DNA from: Chryseobacterium shigense
Lineage (GTDB): Bacteria > Bacteroidota > Bacteroidia > Flavobacteriales > Weeksellaceae
Assembly (NCBI RefSeq): GCF_014207845.1
Contig: NZ_JACHLC010000001.1
Coordinates: 1,488,001 to 1,552,000 of the forward strand
Reading direction: 5' to 3'
DNA: 64,000 nt
Shown: positions 1 to 8,978 of the stretch, one piece after another
Layout of the letters: the number at the start of each line of letters is the position of its first letter
How positions within the stretch are numbered: the first letter of the stretch is position 1
Program-made: the position numbers and the translations under genes
Notes under the pieces: generated by a model
What the model was told of the DNA's origin: nothing
Databases searched by the model: none
Seen by the model: only the letters and a program-made list of their open reading frames with translations

Positions 1-191
1 TGTATATATCTTTGAGCGCTTCTTCCCCTAATGGCAAAACTGATAATCTTCTTAGAGCTAAACAGGCAATTCACATTGCAGGTGTTGATCTCAATGCTCA
101 AATTACAGCAAGTATATGGGCCGGCCCATTCGCTGGCATAATTGCAAGTTCCGCTTCTGCCAAAGAAGCTAAAAGAATAGGTTATAAATAA
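1..191 (+). CDS. C-terminal end of an unidentified protein (partial)
   Basis: The reading frame is open from the window edge (first full codon at 3) to a TAA at 189-191, giving the last ~62 residues of a protein that begins outside the window. The tail is rich in Ala, Ser and Ile and ends in KRIGYK. A stretch of small residues (AGPFAGIIASSASAKEAK) could be a short hydrophobic helix followed by a basic end. I do not recognise the family. No terminator hairpin is evident in the 131 bases before the next gene. Confidence 0.5.
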   Translation, partial: YISLSASSPNGKTDNLLRAKQAIHIAGVDLNAQITASIWAGPFAGIIASSASAKEAKRIGYK

Positions 192-322
192 ATCATTACT
201 TAATATTTAAAGATCATTTATTTTCCAGAATTTCTTATTTGTTCTTTATTTCAAATTACCCTCACAAAATATTAATTCTTAAAGTTTTTATTGGTTTTTG
301 ATTTATAAAACCAAGCTATATT

Positions 323-1564
323 ATGGTAAGAATATATTTTCTTGCAATTTATTTGCTTTTGGGATGCCTTGCCTTGAATGCACAGGCTCCGTGCTCAGAT
401 TTTAATGCCTCTTCCAATTCAGGAGGCAACTGGGGTCCCTCACCTGCCCCTAATGGAAATGTATCGGTAAACTTCGGTTCCGCCAATACATTAGACGGAT
501 CTCAATATCTTATTTTAGGAGATCAGTCCGGGGGTTCGTGGTATCAGAACTCTACAGATTACAGAGATCTTGGAAAAAGATTCCTTGGCCAGTGCCTGTT
601 TTTTGATGTTTATCTGAAAAATGACAGTGATTCCGGACAGCCTTACCACCCTTTCATCACTATTTCCAATGGGGTTCACAATGCTACATTTACGGCCAAT
701 GTAACAATCACACCCGGAAGCGGATGGGTACGTATTAAAGCTCCCATACAGCTTTCAAGCAGCGGAATACTCCCAAGTAATTCAGACGGAAGCTGGGTAC
801 TGAACACTTCTACCAACCCTGCAGATTTTGACAATATGATGATGACTTCCACCACACTGGCCATTTCTCCTGATATTACCAGCACCCAGCAGGAAATTAT
901 ATATTTTGATAACATTTGCGTAAAACCATGCAGCGACTGTACGGCAGATTTTACACTTGATACTTCGTTCAGTACAGTAACCAACACGGCTAATGCCAAT
1001 GTAACGATAATCAATCCTATCCTGTATTCCACTCCAGGAAATCCCGGACCTACTTATTTAATAGATTGGGGAGATGGTTCCTCGTCTAATTTTATTTACC
1101 CTACTACTCCACATACCTATTCTACAGCTGGAACCTACACCGTTTGTGTAAGCGAGAACCAGGGTAAATCTTCGAAATGCAAGAGATGCTTTACTTTCTG
1201 CTACAGGCCGTCTGTTATTCCGTCAAAAGAGAGCAGCCCGGTTATAAAGACACCGTCAACGATGTCCGAAATTGAAACAATTATAAAAGAAGAGATCAGA
1301 AATAATGAACAGAAGGACTTTTTCCTTGTTCCCAATCCTGCAAATGAATATGTAGAGCTACAAACAACACTTGCCGGAAGAGAGGTTGTATCAGTAAGGC
1401 TTATAGATGTATCCGGAAAAGTGGTACTGGAAAAATCAGAAAACCTTGACAGCGGAAGACAAAGCATTAAGCTCAATATAGAAAAAATGAATCAGGGAAC
1501 CTATGTTGTTGAATTGAAATCAAAAGATAAAATCAGTTCACAAAAGCTGATTGTCTCAAAATAA
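323..1564 (+). CDS. T9SS-exported protein with PKD domain and C-terminal sorting domain
   Basis: A 413-residue secreted protein. Residues 1-21 are a signal peptide ending ...LALNAQ|AP. Residues ~25-200 form a beta-rich module with the layout of a carbohydrate-binding or laminin-G-like domain (Trp/Tyr/Asp-rich, ending IYFDNICVKPC). Residues ~205-295 hold a PKD-like domain (YLIDWGDGSSS ... HTYSTAGTYTVCV). A charged linker leads to a type A T9SS sorting domain at ~335-413 (FFLVPNPANEYVEL ... GTYVVELKSKDK). By the known role of such tails it should cross the outer membrane through the type IX system and be anchored or released. Cysteine pairs around 205 and 285-295 may form disulfides. No catalytic module is visible, so a binding or adhesion role is inferred only. 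Confidence 0.8.
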   Translation: MVRIYFLAIYLLLGCLALNAQAPCSDFNASSNSGGNWGPSPAPNGNVSVNFGSANTLDGSQYLILGDQSGGSWYQNSTDYRDLGKRFLGQCLFFDVYLKNDSDSGQPYHPFITISNGVHNATFTANVTITPGSGWVRIKAPIQLSSSGILPSNSDGSWVLNTSTNPADFDNMMMTSTTLAISPDITSTQQEIIYFDNICVKPCSDCTADFTLDTSFSTVTNTANANVTIINPILYSTPGNPGPTYLIDWGDGSSSNFIYPTTPHTYSTAGTYTVCVSENQGKSSKCKRCFTFCYRPSVIPSKESSPVIKTPSTMSEIETIIKEEIRNNEQKDFFLVPNPANEYVELQTTLAGREVVSVRLIDVSGKVVLEKSENLDSGRQSIKLNIEKMNQGTYVVELKSKDKISSQKLIVSK

Positions 1565-1597
1565 CTGATTCTTACTTCATAAGATATACCATACAAT

Positions 1598-1632
1598 AAA
1601 TTGAGAAGAGCTTCTTGAACTCTTCTCAATTT
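1598..1632 (+). terminator. Hairpin after the T9SS protein gene
   Basis: A 13-bp perfect stem (AAATTGAGAAGAG / CTCTTCTCAATTT) encloses a 9-nt loop 34 bases after the stop. The tail has only a short T run, so it may act as a 3' stability hairpin as well as a terminator. Confidence 0.6.
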
Positions 1633-1711
1633 ACAACCCTTTAGATTTTTAGCTTTTTATCCTTCAAAAAATGAAAAGTTTAAATTCTGTATAACACTTA
1701 AAATCAAAAAA

Positions 1712-3424
1712 ATGAAAAAAATCACGATCTATATTGCTGTGGTTTCTCTTTTTGCTGCATCCTGCTCGAATGCAATAGAAGAATACGAAGCCGAAGCTTC
1801 CACTTCTCAAGTTATAAAGAGTAATAAGCTGGATGATGAGACACAGTATGCGGAAGAAGGAGAACCTACTGTGTTGGGAAGGCAGATTCCTATTCCTTAC
1901 ACTATTGAAAACATGACTTCAGCCTATGAATCATTAATGGCAGAGCCAAAAAAAGAAGGCAACAGGTCATTAAACCATGTGAATATCCGCACCACCCACA
2001 GATATATAAAGTTTAATCCCACTACCGAAGAAGAGCTGGAAACATTGCTTCAATCGGATCTTATTCTTTATGATACACCATTGGACAGGGAAATACTGGT
2101 AGCAGGTAAATATTACCATGATCCCCAGGTGCCCGACAGCCAGCCTACACCACAATATGCAACTGTGCGTAACGGAATTAAATTACCTGAAGGAATTGAT
2201 TACGAAGTGCTGAAAGATGTATATATTCCTGAAGAAGACATTAATCTTTTAGGAGCCAGCAATACCAACTATAAATTCGTCTATAGCCTTGTTCAGAGGG
2301 CTGAATTGATTTCCGGTGTCATTCATCCTGAGGAGGCAGATCTTAACCCCTGGGATAACGTGGGAGAACCGGGACAGTGGTATCCTGAGCCCAATCCAGG
2401 TGGCGGCGGCGGTGGTGCTGCCATTTATGGAGCCATCCGTATCTTTGATACACGTCTAAATACACTGATCCCTTTTGAAGGAGCAAAAGTTACTGCCAGA
2501 AGAGGCCTGAGAACAAGAGAAGGCATTACCAATGCCAATGGCCAGTACGGATTAAGCGGCACCCCTTTCCAAAACAATAGAAGAGTGGATTTTAAACTTC
2601 ACATGGATAGAAAACATTTTGTGATAAAAGATAACTGGCTAATACCAGCGAAAGTTGTAAAAAACAACATACTGAGTAACCACTGGAGCCACGACATCAT
2701 GCCGGGTTATGAAAATATGCAGGGGCATATGTTCAGGGCAGCTTACAGGTATTTTGACAAGGATATTGGAGGTTTACGAAGACCTACCAGACCTGGTGGA
2801 AACCGCTCTCACATTGTGGCCAAAAATACAGATAAAAACTGGCAGGGTATAAATTATATCGTCTTTCCATATCTCAAAATTGCAAGATTCAGAAATAGTG
2901 CAGGTACAGAATTTCAGTCTGATGAGTATTTTTCAACAACGGTACATGAGCTGGCACATACTACCCACGTTATAACAATGAATGCCGGGGCAGTCCAGTA
3001 TTCTCAGGTTAATTCCATGTTCCAGGAAAGCTGGCCTTGTGCTGTGGAATGGTTCATAACAGGGATAGAATACAGAGAAAGAGGCATTCCAAACTATGGG
3101 ACACCGACTTATAATCCGGCAAACCCTCCAGGATTTCCTAATCAATTTGGCTATCAGAACTGGAATTCAGCTATAAGTTCTGATTACACAAGTTTATTCA
3201 TTAATGTAGTGGATAATTTTAATGAATTTGGACAATCATTAGTTCCCAATTCATCCCCTGTAGGTACAATCAATGATCAGGTTACCGGCTATACTTTAGC
3301 AACTATTGAAACCAATTTTCTAAAATATTGCTATGGATTAAATAGTTTAAGCACACAGCTTAAAGCCAACAAACCAACCGGAGTAACCGACCCGCAGATT
3401 GATTTACTATTAAGCTTTTATTAA
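1712..3424 (+). CDS. Lipoprotein zinc metallopeptidase-like protein
   Basis: A 570-residue predicted SpII lipoprotein (lipobox FAASC, Cys18). The N-terminal half (~20-225) is acidic and not recognised. It is followed by a Pro-rich stretch and a six-Gly linker at ~229-235. Residues ~237-310 resemble a carboxypeptidase-regulatory-like beta sandwich (FEGAKVTARRG ... GITNANGQYGL). The C-terminal domain carries the zinc-binding motif HELAHTTH at 412-419, with Glu413 as the likely general base. A conserved-looking FQESWPCAVEW segment follows ~25 residues later and could supply a third ligand. I infer a cell-surface peptidase whose substrate cannot be told from sequence. The start is the only ATG giving a signal sequence. 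Confidence 0.72.
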   Translation: MKKITIYIAVVSLFAASCSNAIEEYEAEASTSQVIKSNKLDDETQYAEEGEPTVLGRQIPIPYTIENMTSAYESLMAEPKKEGNRSLNHVNIRTTHRYIKFNPTTEEELETLLQSDLILYDTPLDREILVAGKYYHDPQVPDSQPTPQYATVRNGIKLPEGIDYEVLKDVYIPEEDINLLGASNTNYKFVYSLVQRAELISGVIHPEEADLNPWDNVGEPGQWYPEPNPGGGGGGAAIYGAIRIFDTRLNTLIPFEGAKVTARRGLRTREGITNANGQYGLSGTPFQNNRRVDFKLHMDRKHFVIKDNWLIPAKVVKNNILSNHWSHDIMPGYENMQGHMFRAAYRYFDKDIGGLRRPTRPGGNRSHIVAKNTDKNWQGINYIVFPYLKIARFRNSAGTEFQSDEYFSTTVHELAHTTHVITMNAGAVQYSQVNSMFQESWPCAVEWFITGIEYRERGIPNYGTPTYNPANPPGFPNQFGYQNWNSAISSDYTSLFINVVDNFNEFGQSLVPNSSPVGTINDQVTGYTLATIETNFLKYCYGLNSLSTQLKANKPTGVTDPQIDLLLSFY

Positions 3425-3455
3425 CGAAGCATATACAATACAAACCCTGACCTCA

Positions 3456-3491
3456 AGCAGTAGAAATTTATGTTTTCTACTGCTTTTTTGT
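3456..3491 (+). terminator. Rho-independent terminator after the lipoprotein gene
   Basis: AGCAGTAGAAA pairs with TTTCTACTGCT around a short loop and is followed directly by TTTTTTG, 32 bases past the stop codon. Confidence 0.85.
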
Positions 3492-3613
3492 GCTTCCGTC
3501 CAACCCTAAACTGAAAATTACTTCTTTAGTCCATTTCAATTAATTAATATCTCTCATTATATATTGTATTATAATCAATCAAATTCTATATTTACATTAT
3601 TATTCAATACGAA

Positions 3614-6547
3614 GTGAAAAAAATATTTATATTTTTCATAATCCTTTTCATTCTGCCTTTTTCATCATTATTTTTTGCACAGATTCCCGGAATGGTAAAT
3701 TATAATGACCAGAATGGCCTGAATAATTCATATACCTACTCGATCACCCAGGATTCGTCCGGATTTTTATGGGTGGGAAGCGATAACGGATTATTCCGTT
3801 TTGACGGTAAAGAATTCAAACATTTCAACAATAAGCAAGGCCTGAAAAATATTGAAGCGCTTTCATGCATTCCTTTAGCAAACGGGGAAATTTTTATAGT
3901 TCCTTTTTTGAATGATTTTGCTTATCTGAAAAATGGCAGAATTATTAATTCAGATTCAAACAGTGAACTGAAAAAAATGCAGTTTGCCCATAATCCTGAT
4001 GGTTATGTTAACGGTAACTCTCTATACCTGCATTCCGCTTATAATCCAGACCATATTTACATCTACAGAAACGGAAAAGTTAAAAAAATTCCTGTAGCCA
4101 TCAGGTTCAGGCGTGGAGACTCCTACTCTACCTTTGGCCTGAGTGCCGATCATATCCTTTACCTGTTCAATCAAGATGATGGAGGAAATATTCAGGCCTA
4201 TGATATCATCAGTAAAAACAGGACTACCTGCAATATTTCAGTTAATAAAAGGACATTCATCCTTAGAAAAGGGAATATTTTCGTTTTCAGAAACCAGAAG
4301 AATATTGATGTTTATCAGCTTTACAATAAATTCTATTTCAAGAAAATTAAAAGTTACAAAGCCCAGGAAGAGGTCGACAGGATTGTCATAGACAATAATT
4401 ACCGACTTTGGCTCTGCCTGGAGGAAGGCGGAACCCTTTACTTCAGGCATTCACTTCTGGAAAAAGGCGACCTCTCCAGTCCTGTTAAGATGATGGAAAA
4501 ATATATCATCAGCGATATTCTGGTGGATAAAGATAATAATACCTGGTTTTCTACCCGAAATAACGGGCTTTTCTTTATTACCGATCTCTTTTTTAAAAAC
4601 TATGTTCACCGCACCTTAAAAAATAATTCATCATATATTACAGCGATTGCCAAGAATGACCGCGATATTTACCTGGGGTATAATGAAGCTAAAGGCAGTG
4701 TTTACCGTAACGGTAAGATCACTGATATTGTTTTTGAAAAAAATATCAAATTAGAGAATAAAGCTATTTTCTGTGACGGAAATACTATAATATTCGGGTT
4801 TACAAGAAGGCTTTTTCAATACAATACTGCAATTAGGGAAAAACATTTTCTGAAAGATTTTGTTTTGAAAAATATTGTACCCTATACAGCGGAATCCTTA
4901 CTTCTCTGCACATCGGAAGGACTTACTTCCTATAATTACCACACAAAAAGCTATGCCGACATCCTCAGCAAAGAAAGGATTTACACCGCGCTTCCTTATG
5001 CCAGTGACAGTCTGTTTGCCGGCAATTTTAAAGATCTTTATAAAGTGAACACCCTTACAAAAAAGAAAACCCTATTTCTGGAAGGGTATTATTTCACAGA
5101 TATTAAAAAACTGGGGGACAATCTTTATGTTGGAGCCACCAATGTTAAAGGGATCATACTTTTTAATAATTCTAAAATTCTACGGAAAATTTCAGAAAAC
5201 ACAGGTCTTGTTACCAGTCAGATTAAAAAAATAGAAATAGAAAATAAGAATGTTTTCTGGGCAAGCACCAATTACGGACTCAGCAGAATAGAGCTTAAAG
5301 AAAATACTATAAAGATCAATAATTTTACCCAGGCGGATGGACTTCCATCGAATACTGTCGCAGGATGCGTTTTGTCAGGCGATACAATCTATGTGGGAAC
5401 ATCAAAAGGACTGGGGATTCTTTCTGTTAAAAGCCTGATGGAACAAAAGAATTTCATCAACAAAAAAGTAATCATTAACTCTGTGATGATCGGAGGTAAA
5501 GAAGTCTTTGATACCCGGCAGGCGTTAACGGGACAAACTCCGGATAATGATATCATATTCAATGTAAGCTTCCCGGATTTTACTTCACAGGGAGAAATAA
5601 GCTACCGTTATAAAATTGAAGGACTCAGCAGCGGATGGCAGACAGGCAGTTCGCAGAAAATTATTTTCTCTTCCCTTCCACCGGGAAAATATACGTTTAA
5701 AGTTTTCGGGATTGGCTATAACGGAAAACAGTCTTACACTTCTACCGACCTGAATTTTGAAATTCTCCCCAAATTCTGGCAGACCTGGTGGTTTAAACTG
5801 ATGATGATCGCTTTTGGAGCCATTTTATTATTTATTTTCATCACTTTCTATTTCCAGAAAAAAAGAAATAAAAAACTGGAAACCTTATATTATGAAAAGA
5901 AAATAGCCGAGCTGGAGCTGCAGGCAATAAAAGCACAGATCAATCCCCATTTCATTTATAATTGCCTTAACTCTATCCAGTTTCTCCTTTATAAAAAGGA
6001 TTATAAAGAAACGGAGAACTACCTTGAGATATTTGCCCGGATGATCAGAAAAACCCTTCATTATTCAGAGAAGACCTTCATGTCCATCAAAGACGAGGCA
6101 GATTATCTTTCATTATACCTGAATATGGAAAAACTCAGATTAAAAGATGCTTTTGATTATAAAATTGATATATCTGAGAACGTGAATGAAAACTGGGTGA
6201 TACCTTCCCTTCTCATACAGCCTTTTGTGGAAAACGCCATTAAACATGGAATTGCCGGTTTAAAAGACAGAAAAGGAAATATACAGATTTCTTTTAACTA
6301 TACCGGAAACTCCCTTTCTATCACTATAGAAGACAACGGTGTTGGCATTGGCCGTGAAATACAGACAAGGCCGGATTCTTTCGGGGTAAAATTATCTCAG
6401 AAAAGAATTGAAACATTCAGGCAGCTTTTTGAGACTCATATCATACTGGAAATTTGTGATTTGTCTGAAAAGGAGCAAAGACCGGGAACCCAGATCAAAC
6501 TTTATATCAAGCCTTATGAAAACCAAAATACAAGCATGCATCATTGA
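3614..6547 (+). CDS. Propeller-type sensor histidine kinase, LytS class
   Basis: A 977-residue inner-membrane sensor. A signal peptide (1-22) leads to a large periplasmic sensor made of two-component-regulator propeller repeats (e.g. ITQDSSGFLWVGSDNGLFRFD at ~37, DKDNNTWFSTRNNGLFFI at ~300). A Y_Y_Y-type beta domain precedes one membrane helix (residues ~737-757). The cytoplasmic part is a His_kinase/HATPase pair with the phospho-acceptor in INPHFIYNCLNSIQ (His779) and an ATP-lid N box FVENAIKHG. The start is GTG at 3614; it gives an uninterrupted signal peptide and there is no better ATG. It overlaps the response regulator gene by 32 bases, so the pair is co-transcribed and probably translationally coupled. 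The inducing ligand is unknown; related propeller sensors often detect glycans. Confidence 0.88.
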   Translation: MKKIFIFFIILFILPFSSLFFAQIPGMVNYNDQNGLNNSYTYSITQDSSGFLWVGSDNGLFRFDGKEFKHFNNKQGLKNIEALSCIPLANGEIFIVPFLNDFAYLKNGRIINSDSNSELKKMQFAHNPDGYVNGNSLYLHSAYNPDHIYIYRNGKVKKIPVAIRFRRGDSYSTFGLSADHILYLFNQDDGGNIQAYDIISKNRTTCNISVNKRTFILRKGNIFVFRNQKNIDVYQLYNKFYFKKIKSYKAQEEVDRIVIDNNYRLWLCLEEGGTLYFRHSLLEKGDLSSPVKMMEKYIISDILVDKDNNTWFSTRNNGLFFITDLFFKNYVHRTLKNNSSYITAIAKNDRDIYLGYNEAKGSVYRNGKITDIVFEKNIKLENKAIFCDGNTIIFGFTRRLFQYNTAIREKHFLKDFVLKNIVPYTAESLLLCTSEGLTSYNYHTKSYADILSKERIYTALPYASDSLFAGNFKDLYKVNTLTKKKTLFLEGYYFTDIKKLGDNLYVGATNVKGIILFNNSKILRKISENTGLVTSQIKKIEIENKNVFWASTNYGLSRIELKENTIKINNFTQADGLPSNTVAGCVLSGDTIYVGTSKGLGILSVKSLMEQKNFINKKVIINSVMIGGKEVFDTRQALTGQTPDNDIIFNVSFPDFTSQGEISYRYKIEGLSSGWQTGSSQKIIFSSLPPGKYTFKVFGIGYNGKQSYTSTDLNFEILPKFWQTWWFKLMMIAFGAILLFIFITFYFQKKRNKKLETLYYEKKIAELELQAIKAQINPHFIYNCLNSIQFLLYKKDYKETENYLEIFARMIRKTLHYSEKTFMSIKDEADYLSLYLNMEKLRLKDAFDYKIDISENVNENWVIPSLLIQPFVENAIKHGIAGLKDRKGNIQISFNYTGNSLSITIEDNGVGIGREIQTRPDSFGVKLSQKRIETFRQLFETHIILEICDLSEKEQRPGTQIKLYIKPYENQNTSMHH

Positions 6548-7247
6548 TGATGAACAGGACGGGAGAGATTATATCGCTCTTCTGCTGGAAAACGAATTTC
6601 CGGAAATAGAATCCGCATTTCAGGCATCAGGTGTGGAGGAAGCCTATATTTATCTTTCTAGGAATACACCGGATATACTTTTTCTGGATGTGCAGCTGAA
6701 AGACGGTACTGCCTTTGATCTTCTTTCAGAATTCAGGGACATCAATTCCCGGATTATTTTCATTACCGCATTTGAAAATTTTGCGATTCAGGCTATTAAA
6801 AACGGTGCAGCAGATTATTTGCTTAAGCCTATCAGGAAAATGGATTTTATCATTGCCGTGAATAAAGTGCTGGAAACCATTAAAAAAAGTAAAAACCCTT
6901 CCCATATTCCTATCAATGAAAATAAGATCAGCCTTCCTACCCTTCAGGGATTCAAATTAACCAACATCAGCGATATTATCCGTTGTGAAGCAGATTCCAG
7001 TTATACAACCTTTTATCTTACGGATAAAACCAGGGTTATTGTTTCCAAAACACTGCATGAGTTTGAAGAACAGCTTACGAAATACAATTTTTTCAGGATT
7101 CATCATAAGCATCTGATCAATCTTTTTCATCTTAAAGAATATATCAAAGGGAAAGGCGGGCAGGTAGTGATGGCAGACCATTCCGTACTGGATGTTTCGG
7201 TACGCAAAAAGAATGATTTTTTACATAAAATTGAAAATATAGAATAG
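6516..7247 (+). CDS. LytTR-family response regulator
   Basis: A 243-residue regulator. Residues 3-120 are a receiver domain with the acidic pocket IIDDE (Asp11/Asp12), phospho-acceptor Asp58 (ILFLDVQL), Thr84 region (IFITAF) and Lys104 (LLKPI). Residues ~143-243 are a LytTR DNA-binding domain (IRCEADSSYTTFYL ... FFRIHHKHLINL). I chose the internal ATG at 6516, because residues before it match no receiver domain and lie inside the kinase gene. It is the cognate partner of the overlapping kinase. The next gene on this strand is the small GG-leader peptide gene at 7366, a candidate target. Confidence 0.92.
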   Translation: MKTKIQACIIDDEQDGRDYIALLLENEFPEIESAFQASGVEEAYIYLSRNTPDILFLDVQLKDGTAFDLLSEFRDINSRIIFITAFENFAIQAIKNGAADYLLKPIRKMDFIIAVNKVLETIKKSKNPSHIPINENKISLPTLQGFKLTNISDIIRCEADSSYTTFYLTDKTRVIVSKTLHEFEEQLTKYNFFRIHHKHLINLFHLKEYIKGKGGQVVMADHSVLDVSVRKKNDFLHKIENIE

Positions 7248-7365
7248 CTCAATTGGTGCAAAAAGAATCGCATTTATTACCTCAAAAACCGCACTTATTA
7301 GTTGGGGATATTTTCTCTGCGTTTACTTTTCTATTTTCGTCATGTTAATCAATAAATAAATTATC

Positions 7366-7569
7366 ATGAAAAAAATTACAGGAAAGACGCTTAAGAAAGC
7401 TCAAATGAATTCAATTGTAGGAGGAACAGCCGTTATTACAGCGAGCAATCCTGGTTACAACCCACCCGTAAATTCAACATTACTGCTTGGGCCTATTGAC
7501 CGTATACCTTATATCTACACAATGCCCTGGAATGGACTTCCAAATAACGGCTGGGTTGAACCAAAATAA
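7366..7569 (+). CDS. Small double-glycine-leader peptide (bacteriocin-like or RiPP-like precursor)
   Basis: 67 residues. The N-terminus (MKKITGKTLKKAQMNSIVGG) has a basic amphipathic stretch, then Met-Asn-Ser-Ile-Val and Gly19-Gly20, the layout of leaders cleaved by C39-peptidase transporters. The remaining 47 residues are rich in Pro, Asn, Gly and aromatic residues (PGYNPPVNS, IPYIYTMPW), contain no Cys and end WVEPK. It lies 118 bases after the LytTR regulator on the same strand and is closed by a strong terminator. No maturation enzyme or C39 transporter is in the window. An antimicrobial, signalling or modified-peptide role is possible; none is shown. Confidence 0.65.
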   Translation: MKKITGKTLKKAQMNSIVGGTAVITASNPGYNPPVNSTLLLGPIDRIPYIYTMPWNGLPNNGWVEPK

Positions 7570-7576
7570 TGAAAAT

Positions 7577-7613
7577 CTAAGCTCCGGTCTCTGGATCGGA
7601 GCTTAGTTAAATA
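7577..7613 (+). terminator. Terminator after the GG-leader peptide gene
   Basis: A perfect 10-bp stem CTAAGCTCCG / CGGAGCTTAG with a 10-nt loop begins 8 bases past the peptide stop and is followed by TTAAAT. Confidence 0.75.
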
Positions 7614-7746
7614 GTAACTATTTATTATAGAATGATCTCCAAATTGTATTAATTGACGGGTCTAAGGATGGTTTATCAAACCGTCCTTTTTTCATATCCA
7701 TTTCTCTAATTATTTCCTTAAATTCGGTTAAATAAAAAATCGTTTA

Positions 7747-8895
7747 ATGATACAACTTCCATTATCCAAGCTATCCAATGTAGGAACTACTATTTTCAGT
7801 CAGATGACGCAGCTCGCCAATGAAAATGAAGCCGTTAACCTTTCTCAGGGATTTCCTGATTTTATGCCGGATTCTGAATTGCTGGATCATGTAACCCATT
7901 TTATTCAAAAAGGTTTTAACCAATATGCCCCGCTTGGAGGAATGATGCCGCTAAAAGAGGAAATTGCAAGGAAAATAGAGAACAGTCATCAGGCGGTTTA
8001 CCATCCTGACACTGAGATTACTGTCACTGCGGGAGGAACCCAGGCTATTTTTACAGCCATTGCTACCTTTGTAAAAAAAGATGATGAAGTAATCATTTTT
8101 GAACCTGCTTACGACTGTTATGAGCCTACCGTGGAGCTTTTTGGAGGAATTGTAAAACGTTTTGAAATGAAAGCCCCGGATTATGAAATAGATTGGAATG
8201 CAGTAAAAAATCTGGTGAGTGATACAACCAAAATGATTATCCTCAATAATCCGAATAATCCTTCCGGGAAGATTTTAAAAGAAAATGATTTGCAGGAACT
8301 GATCAGCATTGTAAAAGACACTCATATTCTTATTTTAAGTGATGAAGTGTATGAGAATATTGTTTTTGACGGAAAGCAGCATTTAAGCATCTGTAAATAT
8401 CCTGAATTGAAAGAAAGAAGCCTACTTGTTGCTTCCTTTGGAAAGCTTTTCCATGTTACAGGCTGGAAAACAGGTTATTGTGCCGCCCCTAAAAACCTTA
8501 CTGATGAATTCAGGAAAGTACATCAGTTCAATGTTTTCTGCGTAAATACCCCTATCCAGCTTGCCCTGGCTGAATACATGAAAAATGATGAGCACTACAA
8601 GCAGCTGAACAGCTTTTTCCAGGAAAAGAGAGATTTTATGAGGAACGGACTTTCAGGCACTTCTTTCGGACTTCTGGATTGTGAAGGAACCTATTTCCAG
8701 GCGCTTACCTACGATAAAATATCTGACAAAAATGATTTTGATTTCGCTTCGGAGCTAACGATCAATCATAAAGTGGCAAGTGTTCCTTTTTCTTCATTTT
8801 ATAAAAACAAACGAAATGACCATGTGATCCGTTTATGTTTCGCAAAAAAACAGGAAACTTTAGAGAAAGCCATTGAAAACCTTTCCAAACTATAG
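7747..8895 (+). CDS. PLP-dependent methionine/aromatic aminotransferase
   Basis: A 382-residue fold-type I (class I/II) aminotransferase of the kind annotated as methionine aminotransferase or kynurenine-oxoglutarate transaminase. Visible signatures are the substrate-binding segment SQGFPDF (33-39), TAGGTQAIF for the cofactor phosphate (~94-102), NNPNNPSG (167-174), SDEVYE (198-203) and the PLP lysine Lys233 in SFGKLFHVTGWK. It should move the amino group from methionine or an aromatic amino acid to a 2-oxo acid in the cytosol, as in the last step of methionine salvage. Length fits the family. It is monocistronic and convergent with the SDR gene. Confidence 0.88.
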   Translation: MIQLPLSKLSNVGTTIFSQMTQLANENEAVNLSQGFPDFMPDSELLDHVTHFIQKGFNQYAPLGGMMPLKEEIARKIENSHQAVYHPDTEITVTAGGTQAIFTAIATFVKKDDEVIIFEPAYDCYEPTVELFGGIVKRFEMKAPDYEIDWNAVKNLVSDTTKMIILNNPNNPSGKILKENDLQELISIVKDTHILILSDEVYENIVFDGKQHLSICKYPELKERSLLVASFGKLFHVTGWKTGYCAAPKNLTDEFRKVHQFNVFCVNTPIQLALAEYMKNDEHYKQLNSFFQEKRDFMRNGLSGTSFGLLDCEGTYFQALTYDKISDKNDFDFASELTINHKVASVPFSSFYKNKRNDHVIRLCFAKKQETLEKAIENLSKL

Positions 8896-8911
8896 ATTTT
8901 TAATCATGAAA

Positions 8912-8958
8912 AAAGCAAAGAAGGCAAATATGAAAAGTAAATTTGTCTTCTTTGCTTT
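8912..8958. terminator. Bidirectional terminator between convergent genes
   Basis: A long imperfect inverted repeat (AAAGCAAAGAAG ... CTTCTTTGCTTT with matching inner CAAAT/ATTTG) lies between the stop of the aminotransferase and the stop of the SDR gene; A and T runs flank both sides. Confidence 0.7.
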
Positions 8959-8978
8959 CAACTTTTCAGATTTTTAGC

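Noticed and set aside
6408..6515. Upstream extension of the LytTR regulator
   Set aside because: The extra 36 codons lie inside the kinase gene and do not match a receiver domain; the ATG at 6516 starts exactly at the domain.
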